Under the pieces are notes generated by a model. That model was given only the letters and a program-made list of their open reading frames with translations. It did no database searches and was not told the origin of the DNA. A DNA stretch of 64,000 nucleotides from Pseudomonadota bacterium. Lineage in GTDB: Bacteria > Pseudomonadota > Gammaproteobacteria > Steroidobacterales > Steroidobacteraceae. A program made the position numbers and the translations under genes. Of the stretch, positions 1 through 8,688 are shown piece after piece (the stretch's first letter is position 1; every line of letters starts with the position of its first letter). Location: assembly GCA_021838635.1 (NCBI GenBank), contig JAKCDC010000010.1, forward strand, positions 23,688 through 87,687, written 5' to 3'.

Positions 1-683
1 CCGGCTGGATCGCCGCTGCGGGCGGACTCGCCGGGCGCAAGCCGGGCGATGCGCCGCACATCATCCTTTTTCCCGAGATCCCGTTCGAAACCGAGCGCTT
101 TCTGGAGCGCGCCAAGCAGTGCGTCGAGAACTACGGCTACTGCGTCGTAGTGGTCTCCGAAGGGGCGGCCTACGGTGACGGGCGCTTCCTCGCCGAGGCC
201 GGTACTCGCGACGCGTTCGGACACGCGCAGCTCGGCGGCGCCGCACCGGTGGTCGCCAACATGATCCGCGAGCGGCTCGGCTACAAATATCATTGGGCGG
301 TGGCGGACTACCTGCAGCGCGCGGCACGGCACATCGCCTCGAAAGTCGACGTCGAGCAGGCCTATGCGGTCGGCAAGGCCGCCGTGGAACTCGCCGTCCA
401 AGGGACCAACGCGGTGATGCCCACCATCGTGCGCAAGCGCGCCAAGCCCTACCGGTGGACGATCGGGCATGTGCCGCTCAGTGAGGTCGCCAACCGCGAG
501 AAGAAGGTTCCGCGCGAGTTCATCACCGCGGACGGTTTCGGCATCACCACCGCCTGCCGACGCTACCTGGAGCCGCTGATCGCCGGGGAGGCATACCCGC
601 GCTACCGCGACGGCCTGCCCGATTATGTCCGAGTCAAGGGCGCCCCCGTGCGGCGCAAGCTGAAAACGACGTTCAAAGTCTGA
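1..683 (+). CDS. pfp: PPi-dependent 6-phosphofructokinase, C-terminal part (5' end outside window)
   Basis: Phosphorylates fructose 6-phosphate in glycolysis, probably with pyrophosphate as donor, in the cytoplasm. The frame is open from base 3 and the first visible residues, GWIAAAGGLAGRK, match the stretch after the conserved MGRxA/H block of phosphofructokinases. Further matches are PEIPFE and VVVVSEGA, and the protein ends about 227 residues later in a basic tail. The GGD(D/N) segment that separates PPi from ATP users lies outside the window, so the PPi assignment is inferred from overall resemblance to Pfp and from the proton pyrophosphatase gene about 100 bases downstream on the same strand. 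ATP-dependent PfkA is the alternative. Confidence 0.82.
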   Translation, partial: GWIAAAGGLAGRKPGDAPHIILFPEIPFETERFLERAKQCVENYGYCVVVVSEGAAYGDGRFLAEAGTRDAFGHAQLGGAAPVVANMIRERLGYKYHWAVADYLQRAARHIASKVDVEQAYAVGKAAVELAVQGTNAVMPTIVRKRAKPYRWTIGHVPLSEVANREKKVPREFITADGFGITTACRRYLEPLIAGEAYPRYRDGLPDYVRVKGAPVRRKLKTTFKV

Positions 684-784
684 CAGTTCTCAAGTCCTGC
701 GGCCGCACGGCTGCCGCGAGCCGGGCGGCCCGTGTCCGGTGTTTCGCGGCCGTTGCGGAGTGAAATCCAGGGGGAGAACGACTG

Positions 785-2845
785 ATGAGTCCGAATATGT
801 GGCTTTGGGCGGCGATTGCCGCCGGTGTACTCGCCGTGCTCTACGGCGCGATCTCGACGACAGCGATTCTGCGCCTACCCGCGGGCAATGCCCGCATGCA
901 GGAGATAGCCGCGGCCGTGCAGGCCGGGGCCAAGGCGTACCTCAGGCGCCAGTACAGCACCATTCTGGTGGTCGGAATCGTGGTGTTCCTCATTCTCGGG
1001 TTCTTCATCAGTTGGCCGACCGCCGGCGGCTTCGCGATCGGCGCGCTGCTGTCCGGTGCGGCCGGCTACATCGGCATGAGCATTGCCGTGCGCGCCAACG
1101 TGCGCACGGCCGAAGCGGCCTCGCGCGGGCTGAATGCAGCGCTCTCGGTCGCCTTTCGCGGCGGTTCGATCACCGGCATGCTGGTCGTCGGACTCGGACT
1201 GCTCGGGGTGGCCGGATATTTCGCCATCCTGCGCCATCTGATCGGCCAGCCCGCGGCGCTGCACGCGCTCGTCGGACTGGCGTTCGGCGGCTCACTGATC
1301 TCGATCTTCGCCCGGCTCGGCGGTGGGATCTTCACCAAGGGTGCAGACGTCGGGGCGGACCTCGTCGGCAAGGTCGAAGCGGGCATCCCGGAAGATGATC
1401 CGCGCAACCCCGCGGTGATCGCCGACAACGTCGGAGACAACGTCGGGGACTGTGCGGGCATGGCGGCCGACTTGTTCGAGACGTACGCGGTCACGGTGGT
1501 CGCCACCATGTTGCTCGGTGGTCTGCTGTTCGGCGGGCACGGCAACGGCTCGGCCTTCACCGCCGCCGTCTACCCGCTGGCTCTCGGGGCGATGTCGATC
1601 GTCTCCTCGATCATCGGCACATTCTTCGTTTCGACGCGCGAGGGCGGCAAGATCATGAACGCGCTCTACAAGGGCGTGACGGTCTCCGGCGTCGTCTCGG
1701 CGATCGGGTTTTACTTCATCACCCGCGCGCTGATGCCCGAGGAAGCGATGGCGCTGTTCGGCTGCGCATTGATCGGGCTGGCGCTCACCGCGGCACTGAT
1801 CGTGATCACCGAGTACTACACCGCCACCGAGTACGGGCCGGTGCGCAGAATCTCGGCGGCCTCGCAAACCGGCCATGCCACCAACATCATCGCCGGGCTC
1901 GGGGTATCGATGAAATCAACCGCGCTGCCGGTGATTGCCGTGTGCTTGGCGATCTGGGGCTCGTACCGGCTCGGTGAAATCCACGACATCGGCCTCTATG
2001 GCATCGCCGTCGCGGCCACCGCGATGCTCTCGATGACTGGCATGATCGTCGCACTCGATGCGTACGGACCAATCACCGACAACGCCGGCGGCATCGCCGA
2101 GATGGCCGGCCTGCCGAAGCAGGTGCGCGATATCACCGATCCGCTGGACGCGGTGGGCAACACCACCAAGGCGGTCACCAAGGGCTATGCGATCGGCTCG
2201 GCCGCGCTCGCGGCTCTGGTCCTGTTTGCCGACTACACCCACAACCTGCAGGCCGCCGGCAAGCTGGTCACCTTCTCGTTGTCCGATCCGGCGGTGATCA
2301 TTGGCCTGTTCATCGGCGGCCTGGTGCCGTACCTGTTCGCAGCCCTGGCGATGGAGGCGGTCGGGCGCGCCGCCGGCGCGGTGGTGAACGAGGTACGCCG
2401 GCAGTTCCGCGAGATCAAGGGCATCATGGACGGCAGTGCCAAGCCCGACTATTCGCGCGCCGTCGACCTGCTGACCCGTGCGGCGATCCGCGAGATGATC
2501 ATTCCCTCGCTGCTGCCGATTCTGGTGCCGGTGGTGCTGGTGGTGGTGATGAACTTCCTCATGGGTCCCGGGGCCGGCATCAAGGCGCTCGGTGGGCTGC
2601 TGATCGGCACTATCGTCACCGGACTGTTCGTCGCGGTGTCGATGACGACCGGCGGGGGCGCCTGGGACAATGCCAAGAAGTACATCGAAGAGGGCAACTT
2701 CGGCGGCAAGGGCTCCGAGGCGCACAAGGCCGCGGTGACCGGAGACACGGTCGGCGATCCATACAAGGATACCGCCGGTCCTGCGATCAATCCGCTGATC
2801 AAGATCATCAACATCGTCGCGTTGCTGATGATTCCGTTGCTCTGA
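785..2845 (+). CDS. hppA: Membrane-bound proton-translocating pyrophosphatase, K+-independent type
   Basis: Couples hydrolysis (or synthesis) of pyrophosphate to proton transport across the inner membrane. The 686-residue, many-helix protein has the substrate motif [11 protein letters not shown] followed by [17 protein letters not shown]. The C-terminal part has [10 protein letters not shown] and [21 protein letters not shown]. The helix motif [10 protein letters not shown] places Lys at residue 462 and Thr at 465, the combination known for K+-independent H+-PPases; K+-dependent enzymes have Ala and Gly there. The ATG follows the purine-rich ribosome site aggggga. It lies downstream of the phosphofructokinase gene on the same strand, probably in one operon, so the cell can bank or supply PPi around glycolysis. 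Confidence 0.96.
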   Translation: MSPNMWLWAAIAAGVLAVLYGAISTTAILRLPAGNARMQEIAAAVQAGAKAYLRRQYSTILVVGIVVFLILGFFISWPTAGGFAIGALLSGAAGYIGMSIAVRANVRTAEAASRGLNAALSVAFRGGSITGMLVVGLGLLGVAGYFAILRHLIGQPAALHALVGLAFGGSLISIFARLGGGIFTKGADVGADLVGKVEAGIPEDDPRNPAVIADNVGDNVGDCAGMAADLFETYAVTVVATMLLGGLLFGGHGNGSAFTAAVYPLALGAMSIVSSIIGTFFVSTREGGKIMNALYKGVTVSGVVSAIGFYFITRALMPEEAMALFGCALIGLALTAALIVITEYYTATEYGPVRRISAASQTGHATNIIAGLGVSMKSTALPVIAVCLAIWGSYRLGEIHDIGLYGIAVAATAMLSMTGMIVALDAYGPITDNAGGIAEMAGLPKQVRDITDPLDAVGNTTKAVTKGYAIGSAALAALVLFADYTHNLQAAGKLVTFSLSDPAVIIGLFIGGLVPYLFAALAMEAVGRAAGAVVNEVRRQFREIKGIMDGSAKPDYSRAVDLLTRAAIREMIIPSLLPILVPVVLVVVMNFLMGPGAGIKALGGLLIGTIVTGLFVAVSMTTGGGAWDNAKKYIEEGNFGGKGSEAHKAAVTGDTVGDPYKDTAGPAINPLIKIINIVALLMIPLL

Positions 2846-2855
2846 GCAAGACCAT

Positions 2856-2898
2856 GCCACGTGACTGCGACCGCCGGTGGCGGTCGCAGTCACGTGGC
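2856..2898. terminator. Perfect 20-bp stem, 3-nt loop hairpin after hppA
   Basis: Bases 2856-2875 are the exact reverse complement of 2879-2898, with loop ggt. The hairpin begins 11 bases after the hppA stop and ends 10 bases before the stop of the convergent small gene, so it is placed to end transcription from both sides. There is no U-tract on either side, so it is not a canonical intrinsic terminator. It may work with Rho, or protect the 3' ends of messages. Confidence 0.7.
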
Positions 2899-2908
2899 GC
2901 ACGATCTC

Positions 2909-3208
2909 TCAGGCCTGGCCGGCGCGCGATTGGGTGAGCACCGCGCTCACCAGACGATTCAGCCGCTCGCAGTAGGCCGCCACCGGCGCATCGGACTCCG
3001 CCTGTTTGCCGATCAGCGCCTGCCGAATATCAGCCAGACGCCGCTCGATACGGTCATCGACCGTCATAGACCGGCAGATCAGCGCACTCACGCACGCGGA
3101 TATCTCGGCATCCAGCGCGCGCGCGTCACTACCGGCGATCTCGACCCCGGCGAGTTCGCTCGGACAGCCGGCGGCGAGATGTTCACACCATAGACGGGCA
3201 AGCTGCAT
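2909..3208 (-). CDS. Small protein of unknown function (99 aa)
   Basis: No family recognised. The predicted protein starts MQLARLWCEHLAAG, is soluble and mostly helical by composition, has three Cys (one each in the segments LWCEH, ISACVSALIC), and ends in SRAGQA. The start is set by a textbook ribosome site, AAGGAGG at 3219-3225, 10 bases before the ATG at 3208. A longer in-frame start at 3313 lacks such a site. It converges on hppA across the strong hairpin and is divergent from msrB. The strong ribosome site is the main evidence that it is a real gene; its function cannot be stated. Confidence 0.6.
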   Translation of the reverse strand: MQLARLWCEHLAAGCPSELAGVEIAGSDARALDAEISACVSALICRSMTVDDRIERRLADIRQALIGKQAESDAPVAAYCERLNRLVSAVLTQSRAGQA

Positions 3209-3511
3209 AGGCTTTGGGCCTCCTTGCCGCTCGTTCTCGTATGGAAATGGACGCCCTTCATACCATGGCCGCCGCGAAGTTGCACCGAACAATTGACAGC
3301 AGAAACGGCGCATTCATGTGGGCTTGTGCCAACAGATGACGCCTCGTCGCAACAAACCATGCGGTAACCGATTGATGCGCAAGCTGCAATACGCCGCTCA
3401 CATTCGTTGCATTTGCGTCAACGCCGCAGCCACGATGCACGAAGCTCGACGAACCGGTAACAGACTGTTACTGTTGAGCGGGCGAGATCAGACGGCGCCC
3501 GAGGTCCACCC
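3209..3511. other. Divergent intergenic region between the 99-aa gene and msrB
   Basis: About 300 bases that must hold the promoters of both flanking genes. It contains the ribosome site of the leftward gene (3219-3225) and the palindrome at 3457-3471. No convincing coding frame, RNA gene or clear -35/-10 pair was recognised. Confidence 0.5.
3457..3471. promoter_or_regulatory. 15-bp palindrome upstream of msrB, possible operator
   Basis: GTAACAG, one central A, CTGTTAC: a perfect dyad with 7-base arms ending 40 bases before the msrB start. Position and symmetry suit a dimeric repressor or activator site. No regulator is identified, and no second copy was noticed elsewhere in the window. Confidence 0.35.
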
Positions 3512-3916
3512 GTGCGATCCACAGAACAATTTCCAGTAATTAAGTCCGAAGAGGAGTGGCGACGGACGCTGACTCCGGAACAGTACCGCGTGCTGCGCAA
3601 ACACGGGACCGAGCGCTCGGGCACCAGCGATCTGAATTCCGAACACCGCAGCGGAGTATTCGTCTGCGCCGGCTGTGCCCAGGAGTTGTTTTCCTCGGAC
3701 GCGAAATTCGAGAGTGGCACGGGTTGGCCGAGCTTCTTCGCGCCACTGCAGGATGCGCTGGGCACACGCGAGGATCGCGGGCTGTTGATGCGACGCACCG
3801 AGGTGCACTGCGCGCGCTGCGGCGGGCATCTCGGCCACGTGTTTGCAGATGGACCGAAGCCGACCGGGCAGCGCTATTGCATCAACGGCGCGGCGCTGCG
3901 ATTCCAGCCGCGCTAA
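3512..3916 (+). CDS. msrB: Peptide-methionine (R)-S-oxide reductase
   Basis: Reduces methionine R-sulfoxide in damaged proteins using thioredoxin. The protein has 134 residues, the usual MsrB length. It shows two zinc-binding pairs (CAGC and CARC), the family block SGTGWPSF, the GHLGHVF block and the catalytic cysteine in RYCINGAAL. The start is GTG (MRSTEQFPVIKSEEEW); no upstream ATG is better placed. It is convergent with the c-di-GMP gene, six bases apart, and appears monocistronic. The palindrome 40 bases upstream may control it. Trx itself is encoded in this window at 38.5 kb. Confidence 0.95.
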   Translation: MRSTEQFPVIKSEEEWRRTLTPEQYRVLRKHGTERSGTSDLNSEHRSGVFVCAGCAQELFSSDAKFESGTGWPSFFAPLQDALGTREDRGLLMRRTEVHCARCGGHLGHVFADGPKPTGQRYCINGAALRFQPR

Positions 3917-3922
3917 GAGAGA

Positions 3923-6223
3923 TCAGGCCGCCAGCGGCAACGGCTTCGGGCGCGCGATGGCGTACCCCTGCATGTAGTCGATGCCCATGCGTCGGGCCAC
4001 CTCGAGCGCCGCGCTGTCCTCGACCTGTTCGGCGATCACCTTGAAGTTCAGCTTGCGCGCCAGTTCGATCATCGCCGTGACCATCGCCTGATTGACCGAG
4101 TCGCGCGCCAGATTGCGCATGAAAGAGCCGTCGATCTTCAGGTAATCCATCGGCAGGGTGCGCAGGTTGGAGAACGAGCCGACTCCGGAACCGAAGTCAT
4201 CGAGCGCGAAACGGCATCCCATGCCGTGCAGCACCCCGACGAATCGCCGGGCATGCTCCAGGTTGGCCACCACCGAGGACTCGCTCAACTCGAAGCACAC
4301 CTGCGAGGGCGCCACACCCGTGCGGTCCAGGCACTCGACGACAAACTCCAGAAAGTCCGGGTCACCGAGCGTCTGTCCGGACACGTTGATCGCCACGCAG
4401 CGACGCGATGGGATCTGCAGCGCGCCGCGCCCGAGCGCCGCAAGCGTAGTCTGCACCACCCAGCGATCAACCATGCCCATCAGCCGATAGCGCTCCGCGG
4501 CGCGCACGAACTCTGAGGGAGAGATGTGCTCGCCATCGTCCTCGCTGAGCCGCACGAACACTTCCATCGCGGGCCCGCCCGAATCATCGCCGTAGGCAGG
4601 CACGATCGGCTGCTGATACAGCTGGAAGCTGTTCTCACGCAGAGAGGTTTGCAGCCGCTGCAGCCACTGGATCTCCCCGCTGTGGCGGGCGAGCGCCTCA
4701 TCATGCGCCGAGTACACCGCCACGCGACCGGAGCCGCGCTTCTTCGCGACATAGCAGGCCGAGTCGGCCGCCACCAGCAGTTCCTCGGGCGCGCCGCTCT
4801 CGCGCGAAATCTCCACCAGACCGATCGAGACACCGAGGTTGAAGATCTTATCGCGCCACACGAAGCGGTGATCGGCCACTGCGCGGCACACATCATCGGC
4901 GATCTGACGTGCCTTCTCGAGCGGGCAGCCGATCAGCAACATGCCGAATTCGTCACCGCCGAGCCGTGCCACGGTGTCGCTGTCGCGCACGGCATCGCGC
5001 AGCACTTTCGCCACTTCGCGCAGCACCCCGTCGCCGGCCACATGGCCGCTGGTGTCGTTGACGACCTTGAAACGATCCAGATCAAGACAGCACAGCACGT
5101 GCTGGCCATCGCCACGGTGGCCGCTCTCGGCCGCTTCCTGCAGGCGCCGCTCGAACTCCGGTCGGTTCACCAACCCGGTAAGCGCGTCGTGGGTTGCCTG
5201 GTAGGACATCTGCCGCGCGATCCCGCGCAGCTCCGAGACGTCGTGCAACAACACCAGCGCACCGCTCATGTGTCCGCCCGGATCGCGGATCGGGGAGGCC
5301 GACAGCTCAATCGAGCGCTCGCTGGCGTCGTTGCGTGCCACGAGCAGCGCCCGGCGCCCCAGATTCGCCGCGATGCCGCTGCCGAGCGCCTGGCGGATCG
5401 GCTCGCTGATCAGTCGCCGATCGCCCTCTTCGATCAAATTCACGACTTCGGCAAACGTTCGCCCCAGCGCTTGGTCCGGGGGTACCGAGATCAGCCGCGC
5501 CGCGGCCGCATTCAAGTACACGATGTCCCCGGCCCGGTCGGTGGCCACCACCGCCTCGGTGAGCAGGTCGAGGGCGCCAAGCTGCGCGCCGTCGGCCATA
5601 CCGTCCGCGGTGCGCACCGTCGCGGCGCCCTGCTCCGGGAGCACCTCCGTGCCGGTCATCAGCAGCGCCGGCCCCTCGTAGTCAACGGGCGCCACCAGCA
5701 GCTCGATCCGCACCGCGCCCTCGGCGCCGGCCAGATCGACTTCGTAGCACTCCGCGCCCGCCTGGCCGGCGAGGCGACGACGCGTGTTCTCGGCAACGAG
5801 TTCGGCGTACTCGGGGGTCACCAGTTCAGCGAGGGTACGTCCGAGCAGATCCTGCGGCGTGACGCCCAAGAGCCGCGCCAGGGCCGCATTGGCGTACACG
5901 AGGGTCTCGCGCTGCACGAGCACGGCCTGCGGCAGCCGTTCGGCGAGCGCCATGAACTCGCGATGGTCGGTCGCCCGTCCGGAGCGCTGCGCCGCAGCGC
6001 CGAGCAGCCGGTTCAGCGCCTCGACCAGCTCAGCAACCGCCGGCCCGTCCTGTGGCGCTTCGGGGGTGCTCAGCGTCGCTCGCTCAGGCGGGAGGCGCTC
6101 GATCTGGCGCACCAGGGACTGCAGGCCGCGTCGCTCGCGATGCCGCAGGCGTTCCGAGCGCAGCACGAGAATGATCGCGCCGAGCAGCGCCACCACGAAG
6201 CAGAGGGCCCAGAAGATCGACAT
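3923..6223 (-). CDS. Membrane-anchored PAS-PAS-GGDEF-EAL c-di-GMP enzyme
   Basis: Bifunctional candidate for synthesis and breakdown of cyclic di-GMP. In order: one membrane helix (residues 4-21), PAS about 90-190, PAS about 215-330, GGDEF 345-505 and EAL 515-760. The cyclase site GGDEF (422-426) is intact and is preceded by RDSD (413-416), spaced as the product-inhibition RxxD site. The EAL signature is changed to EVF at 554-556, but FELSE, LDDFGSG, YLKID, AEQVE and the MQGY ending match catalytic or structural positions of active phosphodiesterases, so activity may be kept. With no transmembrane sensor beyond one helix, the PAS domains probably read a cytoplasmic signal such as redox or a ligand. 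Confidence 0.93.
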   Translation of the reverse strand: MSIFWALCFVVALLGAIILVLRSERLRHRERRGLQSLVRQIERLPPERATLSTPEAPQDGPAVAELVEALNRLLGAAAQRSGRATDHREFMALAERLPQAVLVQRETLVYANAALARLLGVTPQDLLGRTLAELVTPEYAELVAENTRRRLAGQAGAECYEVDLAGAEGAVRIELLVAPVDYEGPALLMTGTEVLPEQGAATVRTADGMADGAQLGALDLLTEAVVATDRAGDIVYLNAAAARLISVPPDQALGRTFAEVVNLIEEGDRRLISEPIRQALGSGIAANLGRRALLVARNDASERSIELSASPIRDPGGHMSGALVLLHDVSELRGIARQMSYQATHDALTGLVNRPEFERRLQEAAESGHRGDGQHVLCCLDLDRFKVVNDTSGHVAGDGVLREVAKVLRDAVRDSDTVARLGGDEFGMLLIGCPLEKARQIADDVCRAVADHRFVWRDKIFNLGVSIGLVEISRESGAPEELLVAADSACYVAKKRGSGRVAVYSAHDEALARHSGEIQWLQRLQTSLRENSFQLYQQPIVPAYGDDSGGPAMEVFVRLSEDDGEHISPSEFVRAAERYRLMGMVDRWVVQTTLAALGRGALQIPSRRCVAINVSGQTLGDPDFLEFVVECLDRTGVAPSQVCFELSESSVVANLEHARRFVGVLHGMGCRFALDDFGSGVGSFSNLRTLPMDYLKIDGSFMRNLARDSVNQAMVTAMIELARKLNFKVIAEQVEDSAALEVARRMGIDYMQGYAIARPKPLPLAA

Positions 6224-6406
6224 TCAGCTCAGCTTCCCTCGGGCGGCCGCTTCCACAGTGCTCCGCGACTTATTGGTTATATCCATACGTGCAGAACGTG
6301 CACGCCGCGAGCATAGCGCATGGGGTAGGGCGTTCCAGCGCTATTTCACCATATCTCGTCGCAAATCCGCTTGGCAGGAGCGCCGAAAACCCGTAATTTT
6401 CCCCTG

Positions 6407-6420
6407 CCCCGGGCCCGGGG
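6407..6420. repeat. 14-bp GC-only perfect palindrome upstream of the methyltransferase gene
   Basis: The 14 bases read identically on both strands (four C, three G, three C, four G). The element ends 31 bases before the start codon at 6452 and follows a T-rich stretch. It could form a small hairpin in the leader, or be chance in GC-rich DNA. Confidence 0.25.
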
Positions 6421-6451
6421 AGGCGATTGGTCCGATTGGAGTCCCGTCACG

Positions 6452-7099
6452 ATGCCGGCTGATGCCCGCGAACAGATGATCGAACACCAGGTGCGTGCCT
6501 GGGATGTGCTCGATGAGCGCGTTCTGGACACTCTGCGCAAGGTGCCCCGTGAGCACTTCACGCCCCCGCAGTACCGCTTCATGGCGTATGCCGACGCGGA
6601 AGTGCCCCTGCCGGGTGGGCAGCACATGCTGCGCCCGAGCGTGGTCGGGCGGCTGCTCGCGGCGCTGGAGCTGACCGGCCGGGAGCGGGTGCTCGAGATC
6701 GGCACCGGATCGGGCTTTGTCACCGCCTGCCTGTCGAATCTCGCCAAGTCGGTCCAGTCGCTCGAGATCGTGCCCGAGCTGGCCGACATGGCCCGGCGCA
6801 TGATCGCCTCGATGGGGCTGCGCGACATCGACGTGGTGCCGACCGATGCGCTCACCTTCGAGCCGACGGGCCGTTTCGAGGCGATCGCCGTCACAGGCTC
6901 GATGCCGGTGTATGACAGCCGCTGGCAGCATGCACTTGGGATCGGTGGGCGCCTGTTCGTCGTGGTGGGCGATGCTCCGGTGATGGAGGCAAAGCTGATC
7001 CGCCGGGTGGCCGAAGAAGCCTGGACAGAAGAGAGCCTGTTCGAGACGGTCATCGATCCGCTGGCCCACGCGCAACGGCCGGTGGCCTTCAAGTTCTGA
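6452..7099 (+). CDS. Protein-L-isoaspartate O-methyltransferase family protein
   Basis: SAM-dependent methyltransferase of the Pcm family, 215 residues. The SAM motif is VLEIGTGSGFVTACLS, followed by the acidic residue in SLEIVPEL. The N-terminal LPGGQHMLRPSVVGRLL takes the place of the Pcm substrate segment. Classic Pcm has a GxGQTIS-type motif, so this is the divergent version found next to tolC in many proteobacteria, and repair of isoaspartyl residues is not certain. ATG at 6452 was preferred over one 81 bases upstream because the extra residues are basic and non-conserved in character. The tolC gene follows after 108 bases on the same strand. Confidence 0.85.
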   Translation: MPADAREQMIEHQVRAWDVLDERVLDTLRKVPREHFTPPQYRFMAYADAEVPLPGGQHMLRPSVVGRLLAALELTGRERVLEIGTGSGFVTACLSNLAKSVQSLEIVPELADMARRMIASMGLRDIDVVPTDALTFEPTGRFEAIAVTGSMPVYDSRWQHALGIGGRLFVVVGDAPVMEAKLIRRVAEEAWTEESLFETVIDPLAHAQRPVAFKF

Positions 7100-7207
7100 T
7101 TCGGACGGACGGTGCCGCCCGGGGAGCCGACCGGCCGACCGCGGCACCCGCCTCATTCAGTTCATCGGGTGCAACTTTGCGCCCCGTGCGGTGTTTTAGG
7201 GAAACGT

Positions 7208-8674
7208 ATGCGAAGCACCCCTCGTCATCTGATTCTGGCAGCAGTGGGCGGCGCGCTGGCCCTCGGCCTTTCGGCCGCAGCCTCGGCGACGAACTTTCTG
7301 CAGGTCTACCACCAAGCGTTGCGGAACGACCCGACCTACCGTCAGGCGTACGCCACCTACATGGCGGCACGCGAGGCGCGCCCGGAGGCCTGGGCGGCGC
7401 TGCTGCCGCAGATCTCCGCGGCGGCCGGGGAGACCTGGAGCCACTCCGCCGGCAGCAGCGGACAGATCGGCAGCACTGCAAACAACACGTTCTACACCTA
7501 CAACCTGAGCAACAGCTCCAACACCGCCGCCAAGCAGTGGAGTTTGGATCTCACGGAGAACCTGTTTTCCTGGACGGACTGGATGAACCTCAAAGCGGCC
7601 AACAAGCAGGTCGCCGAGGCCCAGGCCTACTATGAGGCGGCCGCCCAGGACCTGATCCTGCGCACGGCGACCGCGTACTTCAATGTGCTCGCCGCCGTCG
7701 ACACACTGCACGCACAGGAGTCCTCACTGAAGGCGCTCACGCTCGGCCTGACGCAGGCCAAGGAGCGGTTCAAGGTCGGACTCATCGCAATCACTGACGT
7801 CGAGCAGGCGCGCGCGGCGCGCGACACGGCCGCCGCCGCGGTCATCACCGCCAAACAGACGCTGGCCAATGCGCTCGATCAACTGCAGGTGATTACCGGC
7901 TCGCAGTACTCGAACCTCACCGAGCCGGGCACGGGGCTGCCGCTCGCCATGCCGCACCCTGCCAGCCAGCAGGCCTGGGTGCAAACCTCGCTGAAGCAGA
8001 ACCTTGCGCTGATCGCGAGCCGCATGGCCGCGGACGTGGCAGAGTACAACGTGCGCGCCGCGTTCGGCAGCGACATTCCAACCGTGAGCCTGGTGGCAAG
8101 CCGCTCCTACAACAACGACAGCACCAATCAGACCATTTTCGGCCGGGAAATCCGCGGCCTCGGCTCGATGAACAACGACCGGCAGATTGGCATCGAATTC
8201 TCGCTGCCGCTATTCAGTGGCGGCGGCGACGAGGCGCATATCCACCAGACCCAGTATCAGGCCATGGCCGCGCAGGATGCCGTCGAGCAGGCGTCCCGCT
8301 CGACCATCCAGCAGGCTCGCGACGCCTACCTCGGCGTGATCACCGGGATCGCCAATGTGCGCGCGCTGCACCAGGCGATGACCTCCAGCGAGACCGCCTT
8401 CCAGGCGACGCAGGCCGGCTACAAGGTCGGCACCCAGACCGAGGTCGACGTGCTCAATGCGCTCAGTTCCCTGGTGGCCGCGCAGACCAACTACGCCACC
8501 AGCCGCTACAGCTACATCAACAGCATCATCCTGCTGCAATACGCGGCCGGCACGCTCACGCCGTCCGAGGTCGCCGCCATCAACGGGTGGCTCACCAAGA
8601 CGGTGAGTGTCGGACCGAGCGGTGCGATGACGCCCGAGGGGATGACCCCGCCGCCGGCGCCGCCGGAAAAATAG
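7208..8674 (+). CDS. tolC: TolC-family outer membrane efflux channel
   Basis: Trimeric outer membrane and periplasmic tunnel serving type I secretion and multidrug pumps. Of 488 residues, the first ~26 form a signal peptide ending SAAASA. The mature protein starts with NFLQVYHQALRNDP, the usual TolC N-terminus, and contains the two repeated coiled-coil halves, with ENLFSW early and SLPLFSGG in the second half. YKVGTQTEVDVLNA is the conserved segment near the end of the second half. Its Pro/Ala-rich tail is typical. The start with the signal peptide at 7208 was chosen over an in-frame ATG 96 bases upstream. No pump genes lie next to it. Confidence 0.94.
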   Translation: MRSTPRHLILAAVGGALALGLSAAASATNFLQVYHQALRNDPTYRQAYATYMAAREARPEAWAALLPQISAAAGETWSHSAGSSGQIGSTANNTFYTYNLSNSSNTAAKQWSLDLTENLFSWTDWMNLKAANKQVAEAQAYYEAAAQDLILRTATAYFNVLAAVDTLHAQESSLKALTLGLTQAKERFKVGLIAITDVEQARAARDTAAAAVITAKQTLANALDQLQVITGSQYSNLTEPGTGLPLAMPHPASQQAWVQTSLKQNLALIASRMAADVAEYNVRAAFGSDIPTVSLVASRSYNNDSTNQTIFGREIRGLGSMNNDRQIGIEFSLPLFSGGGDEAHIHQTQYQAMAAQDAVEQASRSTIQQARDAYLGVITGIANVRALHQAMTSSETAFQATQAGYKVGTQTEVDVLNALSSLVAAQTNYATSRYSYINSIILLQYAAGTLTPSEVAAINGWLTKTVSVGPSGAMTPEGMTPPPAPPEK

Positions 8675-8688
8675 CCCGCGACCGCCGC

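Noticed and set aside
553..556. Inactive EAL domain in the c-di-GMP protein (residue numbers 553-556 of the 3923-6223 gene)
   Set aside because: First taken as dead because EAL reads EVF, but the Glu and the other catalytic residues are present, so loss of activity is not supported.
4526..6316. Long rightward open frame opposite the GGDEF-EAL gene
   Set aside because: Antisense shadow with no recognisable domain. The minus-strand protein has complete PAS, GGDEF and EAL domains.
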